A stretch of 64,000 nucleotides of DNA, taken from Mitsuaria sp. 7. GTDB taxonomy: Bacteria; Pseudomonadota; Gammaproteobacteria; Burkholderiales; Burkholderiaceae_C. Shown in pieces: positions 47,186-53,174 of the stretch (positions within the stretch are counted from its first letter, which is position 1; each line of letters begins with the position of its first letter). The notes beneath the pieces were generated by a model. The model did not search any database, was not told the DNA's origin, and worked only from the letters and a program-made list of their open reading frames with translations. The DNA lies in NCBI RefSeq assembly GCF_001653795.1, contig NZ_CP011514.1, positions 5,142,727-5,206,726 of the forward strand, written 5' to 3'. The translations under genes and the position numbers were made by a program.

Positions 47186-47833
47186 TCAATCGATCCCGAC
47201 CACCTTGTGCATCTGGATCGACAACTTCCATTGCGGATGGTCCATGCAATACGCGATGGCGGCCCGGGTGTTCTGCTTCTGAAGGACCGAGTCCATGGGC
47301 TGGAGGAAGAAGTGGTCGAAGGCCAGATCCGCGAAGCGCTCGGGCAAGGCCAGAGGCTGTGGATAAACCAGCTTCAACTCGTTGCCCTTCGTCAGGACGA
47401 CTTCCGCGTCGGCCTTCGGGCTCACGCAGATCCAGTCCAGGCCTTCAGGCGCGGGCTGGGTGCCGTTGGTCTCGACGGCGATCTCGAAGCCGTGTGCCTT
47501 CAACGCGGTGATCAGCGGGCCGTCGAGCTGAAGCAGCGGCTCGCCGCCGGTGCAGACCACGTATGGCGTGCCGGTCTTCCGGCCGTGTTCATCCTTGGGC
47601 CACTTCGAGTCGATCGCTTCGGCCAAGGCATCCGCCGAGACGAACTTGCCGCCGCCCTGCCCGTCCGTGCCGACGAAGTCGGTATCGCAGAAGGTGCAGA
47701 CGGCCTTCTCCCGGTCCTGCTCACGGCCGGTCCACAGGTTGCAGCCGGCAAAGCGGCAGAACACGGCCGCGCGGCCGGCTTGGGCGCCCTCGCCCTGCAG
47801 CGTGTAGAACATTTCTTTCACGGCGTAGGTCAT
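47186..47833 (-). CDS. queE: 7-carboxy-7-deazaguanine synthase QueE
   Basis: A 215-residue radical-SAM enzyme of queuosine (preQ0) synthesis that converts 6-carboxytetrahydropterin to 7-carboxy-7-deazaguanine. The cluster cysteines are Cys31, Cys46 and Cys49 (CX14CX2C), the variant described for Burkholderia QueE in place of CX3CX2C. The SAM/substrate motif VCTGGEPLLQL and the N-terminal VKEMFYTLQGEG are typical. It overlaps queD by four bases. Confidence 0.95.
   Translation of the reverse strand: MTYAVKEMFYTLQGEGAQAGRAAVFCRFAGCNLWTGREQDREKAVCTFCDTDFVGTDGQGGGKFVSADALAEAIDSKWPKDEHGRKTGTPYVVCTGGEPLLQLDGPLITALKAHGFEIAVETNGTQPAPEGLDWICVSPKADAEVVLTKGNELKLVYPQPLALPERFADLAFDHFFLQPMDSVLQKQNTRAAIAYCMDHPQWKLSIQMHKVVGID
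47358..47366. promoter_or_regulatory. consensus DnaA box inside queE
   Basis: TGTGGATAA, a perfect DnaA-box 9-mer, within the queE coding sequence and between origin-like modules A and B. It adds to the local box density. Confidence 0.5.
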
Positions 47834-48951
47834 ACGGGGATCAACTCCTCGAACGGGCCGTGGCTGACGATGACGCCGCTGCCGCGGGTCTCGTAGAGGT
47901 CCACGCGCTCCAACGGCGGCAATTGCGCCTTGGCTTGTTGCAGCACCCAGGCGGCCAGGCTGGCCGTGTCCGAGTCCGGCAGGCCGGCGAGTTCATGCAG
48001 CGGATGGTGATCCATCGCCTTGTAGATCGGATCGAACAGCAGCTTCACGTCGCTGAAGTCCATGGCCCAGCCGAAGACCTGGTCCAACGCCGCGCTCAGA
48101 TGCAGACGCAGGGTGAAGGTGTGGCCGTGGATGCCTGCCAGCGGATGTTCCGACGGTGCGCGGTTGAGCTTCACCGCGCTGTCGAGGGTGAACTCCTTCC
48201 AGATCCGGTAGCGCTCGCCGTCGAAGTTGGCGCCACTGGATCCGGTCTCGTAGACGGTGACCCAGCTCAGTTCAGGCAGTTGAGGCTTCAACCGGGCCCA
48301 CAGCCAGGACGAAATCAATTCGCTGGTCGGATTCGACAGGCCGTCGATCTCGTTCAGGCACTGGTAGTTCAGCTGCGCGTGGAACGGCGCCCAGAGCTCG
48401 TCGAGATGGTCGTAGTCGATGCTCAGGTCGCGCTCGCCGAGGTCCTGGTTGGCGTGCAGGATCAATTCGAAGCCGTGTCCGTGCATGCGACCGCACTTGT
48501 GGCCCATCGGGACGTTGGGCAGCTGATGCGCAGCCTGGAAGCGGTATCGACGCCAGACATGCGCGTGGCCGTTGGCGTCCAGGTCGACGCCGGAGTTCGA
48601 CGTGCTCTGGATCCCGACCTGCGTGATGCCGGGCACCTCGAACTCGGTCTCGAGACGGTGACGGATCCAACGGGCGATGTTCTCGTCGGTCGGCTGGGTG
48701 ATGTGCTGGTTCAGCAGCGCGTGGTCCAGCGGGGCGATGCAGCGTTCGAGGCAGTCGCGCAGCGCGCTGACCTCGCCTCCTGGGAACGGTGCCCAGCCGG
48801 ACGGCAGTTCCGCGCGAACGGTGGCCAGATAGCTGTGACCGTGAAGACTGCGGGAGCGGTGACCGGGAGGGAGCGCGTCGATCTGACACGCGGACTCGAA
48901 GCCCGCCGAGGCGGTGAAAAGCGAGGCGGGAGAAGCAGGTAAAGCAGACAT
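47830..48951 (-). CDS. queD: QueD-type 6-carboxytetrahydropterin synthase with three tandem PTPS domains
   Basis: A 373-residue protein, about three times the usual 120-140 residues. Domain 1 (about 10-133) has HGHSY but Cys (FESACQI) in place of the first zinc His, and no catalytic Cys. Domain 2 (about 134-250) has the complete set: the zinc His of FQAAHQLP, the catalytic Cys and HGH of HKCGRMHGHGF, and the Glu of VYETGSSG. Domain 3 (about 251-373) keeps HGHTF and VDLYETRGSG but lacks the first His and the Cys. Domain 2 is therefore the likely catalytic one. It converts dihydroneopterin triphosphate to 6-carboxytetrahydropterin for QueE. Confidence 0.9.
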   Translation of the reverse strand: MSALPASPASLFTASAGFESACQIDALPPGHRSRSLHGHSYLATVRAELPSGWAPFPGGEVSALRDCLERCIAPLDHALLNQHITQPTDENIARWIRHRLETEFEVPGITQVGIQSTSNSGVDLDANGHAHVWRRYRFQAAHQLPNVPMGHKCGRMHGHGFELILHANQDLGERDLSIDYDHLDELWAPFHAQLNYQCLNEIDGLSNPTSELISSWLWARLKPQLPELSWVTVYETGSSGANFDGERYRIWKEFTLDSAVKLNRAPSEHPLAGIHGHTFTLRLHLSAALDQVFGWAMDFSDVKLLFDPIYKAMDHHPLHELAGLPDSDTASLAAWVLQQAKAQLPPLERVDLYETRGSGVIVSHGPFEELIPV

Positions 48952-48975
48952 TCCGAGAGTGTGACACGCCCGCTT

Positions 48976-49202
48976 TTCTTATCTTCTTGTATTGAATATC
49001 TCCTTGGTCGTATTAGTAGGTGTTTACGGGTTCGTGTGGACAACGCCCGAATTGCTTGTCAGAACAAGGACTTGCGAGCAGGGCAACGGTGTGGGCCGAA
49101 CCCGGAGGAACTCCGGGAATGGAAGACAACAACTTCTGGAAGCGCGGAGCCGCTGTGGACAACCTGCAGCTTGTTCATTGTTCATCCCCAGGGTTGTGCA
49201 CA
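48976..49202. other. origin-like module B: AT-rich stretch, TTAGTAG trio element and DnaA-type boxes
   Basis: Part of the gene-free stretch 48952-49298 between queD and the divergent toxin gene. AT-rich 48973-49003 precedes TTAGTAG (49013-49019), a 15 bp spacer and TGTGGACAA (49035-49043). A second TGTGGACAA is at 49154-49162 and TTGTGCACA at 49194-49202. Order and sequence match module A: shared GGTCGT/AGTCGT before the trio, and CAAGGACTTG after the box. Promoters for queD and the toxin must also lie here. Confidence 0.55.
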
Positions 49203-49298
49203 GGCCGCCAATCAAGACAAACACGCATCTTTGAGCTAACGACAGCGTCGAACTCGTCGGCCAGACTATGGCACCTAGTGCTACAGTTTGGAGATCAA

Positions 49299-49685
49299 GT
49301 GAAGAGGGTTTTCAAGACGCGTGCGTTCGATCGATGGGCGAAGAAGTTGATTCCTGATTGCCTGTTGTGTTTGGCTGCGCGGGACATTGAAGCCGGCCGC
49401 TTTGAGGCGGATCTGGGCCACGGCTTGTGCAAGAAGCGCATTGCGGTGGCAGGTCGCGGAAAGCGGGGAGGGCTGCGAGCGCTTGTCGCCAAGCGACATG
49501 CAGGTGCTGTCTTCTTCGTAGCGGGCCGAGAGAAGAACGAACCTGGGTTTGATTTTTCTGATGAAGCGGTCGACGTCGCGCTGGCGATTGCTGTCCAACT
49601 GCAAGGCATGAGCCTGACGGACCTTGCTGCATCGATCCTTGATGGCCGATTGAAGGAGATTTGCAATGGCAACGAAGGACCCTGA
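49299..49685 (+). CDS. RelE/HigB-family toxin (DUF1044-like) of a type II toxin-antitoxin pair
   Basis: A 128-residue protein from GTG 49299, with GGAG five bases upstream. The RelE-superfamily pattern is RVFKTRAFDRWAKKL, then CKKRIAVAGRGKRGGLRAL and FFVAGREKNEPG. These toxins are ribosome-associated or free mRNA endonucleases. It overlaps the antitoxin by 20 bp and comes first, as in higBA order. The short GCAC-CTA-GTGC palindrome at 49271-49281 could be its operator. Local GC is lower than in neighbouring genes, suggesting acquisition by transfer. Confidence 0.87.
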   Translation: MKRVFKTRAFDRWAKKLIPDCLLCLAARDIEAGRFEADLGHGLCKKRIAVAGRGKRGGLRALVAKRHAGAVFFVAGREKNEPGFDFSDEAVDVALAIAVQLQGMSLTDLAASILDGRLKEICNGNEGP

Positions 49686-49998
49686 GAACGCGCGCATCTT
49701 GCGGGACCTGCTTGAGTTCGCTGAGGACCTGAATTCCTATGGGCTGATGTCGAAGTCCAGCATGGCGAAAATAAGGTCGCTCTGTGTGCCGCCACCGGCG
49801 TACACCTGCGAACAGATCGCGGCCATCCGCACGGGCGTGGCGAAGATGAGCCAATCGGTCTTCGCAGCATTCCTCAATGTCAGCGTGTCGACGGTCCAGA
49901 AGTGGGAATCTCCCAGGGCAAACAAGCAACCGACCGGCACCGCGCTCCGACTCCTGCAACTCGTCGAATCGAAAGGGGTCGAGGCCCTGATCGCGTGA
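49666..49998 (+). CDS. HigA-type helix-turn-helix antitoxin
   Basis: A 110-residue protein. A charged N-terminal segment precedes an XRE-type helix-turn-helix (about residues 52-100): IRTGVAKMSQSVFAAFLNVS, VSTVQKWESPRANKQP, then TALRLLQLVESKGVEAL. It overlaps the toxin gene by 20 bp; co-expression and autorepression are expected for this type. A strong bidirectional terminator follows. Confidence 0.88.
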   Translation: MATKDPENARILRDLLEFAEDLNSYGLMSKSSMAKIRSLCVPPPAYTCEQIAAIRTGVAKMSQSVFAAFLNVSVSTVQKWESPRANKQPTGTALRLLQLVESKGVEALIA

Positions 49999-50023
49999 GA
50001 TCGACACAGCATCCAGGAACGAA

Positions 50024-50046
50024 AAAGCCCCGCACCGCGGGGCTTT
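50024..50046. terminator. bidirectional Rho-independent terminator between the antitoxin gene and the S1/P1 nuclease gene
   Basis: AAAGCCCCGC-ACC-GCGGGGCTTT perfect stem with A-run on the left and T-run on the right, in the gap between convergent genes; it should stop transcription in both directions. Confidence 0.88.
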
Positions 50047-50074
50047 CGTTCATCTGGGTCAGGCCATCAATTCG

Positions 50075-51133
50075 TCACTTCTTGTCCGTCTTTTCCGCCT
50101 TGTCCGGCCAGATGCTCTCCAGCATCTGCGCCAGGCGGGCGCCGCCATTGATGACGTTCAGGCGCGTCTGCTCGAGGCTGCGGGCGTCGTAGTTTGCCGG
50201 AGGCGTGGCCAGCCAGCGAGGACCGCGAAGGCTTTGCTGGCGGGGACCGAAGCTCATGCCATCGAACGCATCGCGTGCGCCCAGCAGCGATTCGCTCGCC
50301 CACTGCACGGGCCAGTCGTCCGGGTTTCCCGTTGCGGGCGGCACATCCTTGGCAAGCGCCGGCATCGCAGCGAGTTGCTCCGCGCTCAACCGTCCCGGCA
50401 TCCCGTCCCAGTAGCTGTGCAGGTTGCCGCCTGGCGTGCCGTCCGGCTTGGGCAGCGTGATGGCGTTCGCGCCCACCGTATGCGTCTGCGCATCGGCGCC
50501 CTGCGTATCCGGGTCGTATGGCTTGCCGTCCGCGTCCAGGTACAGCGAACCCATGTGCAGCGGCTGGTGCATGTCGCCGATCGCGTGCGTGATCAGCGCC
50601 AGCGCCTCCCGTTCGTTGAAGTCCATCGGCGGCGTCTGCTTGCCGGTCTTCAATACGAGGATCGCCGCCTTCAGCGCGGGCACCAGGTCATGGTCGCTGG
50701 TGCCGATCGCGCCAGGCACATAGCGGCCACGCTGGATCGCGACGTTGGCATAGTGGTACTGCTTGTTGCAGGACTCTTCGCCCGGCTTGGGCAGGCATTG
50801 CTCGAAGTTGCGCTTCACGTAGTCGCGCATCCGGGCTTCTTCCTCGGCGTTGTTCTCGAACACCGCGCACTCGGCAAAACGGCCCGTCACCGCGTACTTG
50901 AACTCGTTGCCGGTATCGATGCCCTTCACGCAGTCGTCCCACACGGCGATGTCGCGCAGCGAGACCGGACCGAGGATGCGCTTGACCTCGGCTTCAGCGC
51001 GATGGCCCTTGATCAACTGGGCGGCGATCTCACCGACGGTGTTGTGGCCGACGGCCCCGAATCCGAAGGCCTGACCGCAGCAGACGGCCAGCAGCGACAA
51101 CGCGGCTAGGCCGCGCGCAAACGATTTGGTCAT
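50075..51133 (-). CDS. S1/P1-family zinc nuclease, exported
   Basis: A 352-residue protein from ATG 51133. The signal peptide ends near CGQAFG. The mature part has the family zinc-site residues: GAVGHNTVGEIA near the N-terminus, the central THAIGDMHQPLHMG and NLHSYWDGMPG. S1/P1 enzymes cut single-stranded nucleic acids with a tri-zinc cluster. The first zinc ligand position, normally an N-terminal Trp after signal cleavage (WGxxGH), reads Phe here (FGAVGH). Confidence 0.9.
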   Translation of the reverse strand: MTKSFARGLAALSLLAVCCGQAFGFGAVGHNTVGEIAAQLIKGHRAEAEVKRILGPVSLRDIAVWDDCVKGIDTGNEFKYAVTGRFAECAVFENNAEEEARMRDYVKRNFEQCLPKPGEESCNKQYHYANVAIQRGRYVPGAIGTSDHDLVPALKAAILVLKTGKQTPPMDFNEREALALITHAIGDMHQPLHMGSLYLDADGKPYDPDTQGADAQTHTVGANAITLPKPDGTPGGNLHSYWDGMPGRLSAEQLAAMPALAKDVPPATGNPDDWPVQWASESLLGARDAFDGMSFGPRQQSLRGPRWLATPPANYDARSLEQTRLNVINGGARLAQMLESIWPDKAEKTDKK

Positions 51134-51407
51134 GACATGAAACCCGTGTCGAACGATGCGCCGGCGGGCGGCCGGCAGGGGATGGCGGATTGTGCATGGG
51201 GCTCCATGACAGCCTTCAACGGAGATTCCCCTGGGACGGCGCCCGGCGGGCGGATCGCGCAGCGGCGGCCCCGGCTTTACCTCCGCTTTACCGCTCCACC
51301 CCGCCCGCGTTCTTATTCGTTCAGCGCATGTGGATGCATCAAGCGCTTCGTTCGGCAAATGAGCCGGGCTGCCTAAGCTGGTCCCCATCTTCTTTGGAGC
51401 CCCTCAC

Positions 51408-51626
51408 ATGACCATCACCGCCATCAACGTCCGCAACCAGTTCCGCGGCACCATCAAGGAAATCGTCGAAGGACCGGTTGTCTCGGAAGTCGACGTGCAG
51501 ACGGCCGCCGGCCTGATCGTCACATCGGTGATCACGACGCGCTCGGTGAAGGAACTCAACCTGACGGTCGGCAAGGAAGTCGTCGCCCTGGTGAAGTCCA
51601 CCGAGGTGTCGATCGCCACCTTGTGA
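51408..51626 (+). CDS. molbindin-like single Mop (TOBE) domain protein
   Basis: A 72-residue molybdate-binding Mop domain (AINVRNQFRGTIKEIVEG, then LIVTSVITTRSVKELNL and VVALVKSTEVSIAT), with GGAG before ATG. Such proteins store or buffer molybdate as oligomers. No modABC genes are near. It lies 31 bp before the small hydrolase gene. The 274 bp divergent gap to the nuclease gene shows nothing clear. Confidence 0.93.
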   Translation: MTITAINVRNQFRGTIKEIVEGPVVSEVDVQTAAGLIVTSVITTRSVKELNLTVGKEVVALVKSTEVSIATL

Positions 51627-51657
51627 GCCTCCGGCCCGAGACCAGCAGGAGATCGCC

Positions 51658-52278
51658 ATGGCGCTCTACCCTCTCCGTGCGACGCAGCACAACGGCAGCG
51701 CAGAGCCGCGCCTGCTGATCATCCCCGGCCTGCATGACAGCGGGCCGGCGCATTGGCAGAGCTGGCTCGAGCAGCAGTATCGCGACGCGCACCGCGTGAA
51801 GCAGCGCGACTTCAGCCATCCGGATCTGGAGCGGTGGTCGGAGCGCATCCATGCGCGCATCGACAACGCGGGCCCCGGCGAATGGATCGTCGTGGCGCAC
51901 AGCTTCGGCTGCCTGGCGCTGGCGCATCACCTGCAGCATCATCCGGACTCGCCGGTCCGGGAGGCGCTGCTGGTCGCGCCGGCCGAGCCTGACAAGTTCG
52001 GCCTCGCGGAAAGCCTGCCGCACCAGCGCCTGGGTCGTCCGACGGCCTTGATCGCCAGCCAGAACGACCCCTGGATGAGCGCCTCGAGCGCACTGCGCTG
52101 GGCGACGCGCTGGGGCAGCAGCTACAGCAACATCGGCCTGGTCGGACACATCAACACCGAATCCGGCTTCGGCCCATTCCCGCTGGCCAAGCGCTGGGTC
52201 GAGGCCGCGAAGGCCCGCGCCGCACGTGAGCGTCGGTCCGAACGCGCGGGCATCCTCGAGTGGTCGTTCTCCGTCTGA
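51658..52278 (+). CDS. RBBP9/YdeN-family small serine hydrolase (paralogue)
   Basis: A 206-residue alpha/beta hydrolase with AGGAG before ATG. Motifs are LLIIPGLHDSGPAHWQSW, nucleophile elbow VAHSFGCLAL, acid near ASQNDPWMS, and His in VGHINTESGFG. It has the same family and motif order as the hydrolase at 32329-32928, but the sequences have diverged strongly. Substrate unknown. Confidence 0.9.
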   Translation: MALYPLRATQHNGSAEPRLLIIPGLHDSGPAHWQSWLEQQYRDAHRVKQRDFSHPDLERWSERIHARIDNAGPGEWIVVAHSFGCLALAHHLQHHPDSPVREALLVAPAEPDKFGLAESLPHQRLGRPTALIASQNDPWMSASSALRWATRWGSSYSNIGLVGHINTESGFGPFPLAKRWVEAAKARAARERRSERAGILEWSFSV

Positions 52279-52416
52279 GCAAGGGCTGACCCCCGGTTGA
52301 AACTGCGAGGCAGAGCGCCCTCGGTGGTATCCCTGTCAGGGCCACGGGGACTCGCGCCGGACACGTTCCGAGGCTATGGTGAATCTCCCATTCGAGAACA
52401 AATCCAGGAGACACCG

Positions 52417-52863
52417 ATGCCCTTCACCATCCGCCTGCACCGCGTCCTGAAAGCACCGCCCGAACGTGTCTATCGCGCGTTCACCGACGCCGCAGCGATG
52501 TGCAAATGGCTGCCGCCCCATGGCTTCACAGGGACCATGCACCACATGGATCCGAAGGTCGGCGGCACCTGGCGCATGTCGTTCACCAACCTCTCGGCCG
52601 GCGGCTCGCATGCCTTCGGCGGGGAATACCTCGAGCTCGAACCAGGGAAGAAGCTCCGCTACACCAGCCGCTTCGATGACCCCAACCTGCCCGGCGACAT
52701 GACGACGACCATCGAGCTGACCGCAGTTTTCTGCGGGACAGAAATGCAGGTCACCCAGGAAGGCATCCCCGATGTCATCCCCTCCCAAGCCTGCTATCTG
52801 GGCTGGCAGGAGTCCCTCACCCTGCTCGCTCAACTCGTCGAACCCGATATTCCGAACGGCTGA
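52417..52863 (+). CDS. SRPBCC (AHSA1/START-like) domain protein
   Basis: A 148-residue ligand-binding fold with CAGGAG before ATG. It starts with the family hallmark RVLKAPPERVYRAFTDAAAM, then WLPPHGFTG and GGTWRMSFTN, and ends with a long helix (GWQESLTLLAQLVEP). These proteins bind hydrophobic ligands; the role here is unknown. A terminator follows 37 bp downstream. Confidence 0.88.
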   Translation: MPFTIRLHRVLKAPPERVYRAFTDAAAMCKWLPPHGFTGTMHHMDPKVGGTWRMSFTNLSAGGSHAFGGEYLELEPGKKLRYTSRFDDPNLPGDMTTTIELTAVFCGTEMQVTQEGIPDVIPSQACYLGWQESLTLLAQLVEPDIPNG

Positions 52864-52899
52864 TTCCGCGCGTTTTCCTGGCAGGGGTTGTCAGGCTCT

Positions 52900-52924
52900 C
52901 AGCGTTTTTGAACGCTGGTTTTTG
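52900..52924 (+). terminator. Rho-independent terminator of the SRPBCC gene
   Basis: CAGCGTT-TTTG-AACGCTG stem followed by GTTTTTG. It begins the 311 bp gap before the DsbD-like gene, which otherwise holds only the dyad at 53087-53112. Confidence 0.82.
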
Positions 52925-53086
52925 CGTCTTTCCAGAGACCTGGACCCCGCTTGGCCAAGCGCGGGCTCTCCACGGGGCATGGGGCCTCGCGTCCGCGAAC
53001 CCCAAGCCCCATTCCGGCCCCACCCGCACCCGCTGACTTCCCGTTCTTGGCGACGGTCACGGACTGTGGAATTCGGGGATATCGGA

Positions 53087-53112
53087 TTTCCCGGTTTCAT
53101 CGAATCGGGAAA
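53087..53112. promoter_or_regulatory. dyad upstream of the DsbD-like gene
   Basis: TTTCCCG and CGGGAAA arms separated by 12 bases, with partial pairing inside (GTTT/GAAT), lie 62 bp before the start codon. It may be an operator for a response regulator or a leader hairpin; position is the only support. Confidence 0.3.
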
Positions 53113-53174
53113 GTAAGGAAACAAGGAAAGACGACGCCTTGTGAGGGTCAAGCCCATTGCCTAGCATCGCGCCC

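Noticed and set aside
48952..49298. A preQ1 riboswitch in front of queD
   Set aside because: I could not find a convincing C-rich loop and pseudoknot; the conserved features here are the DnaA-type boxes and trio element.
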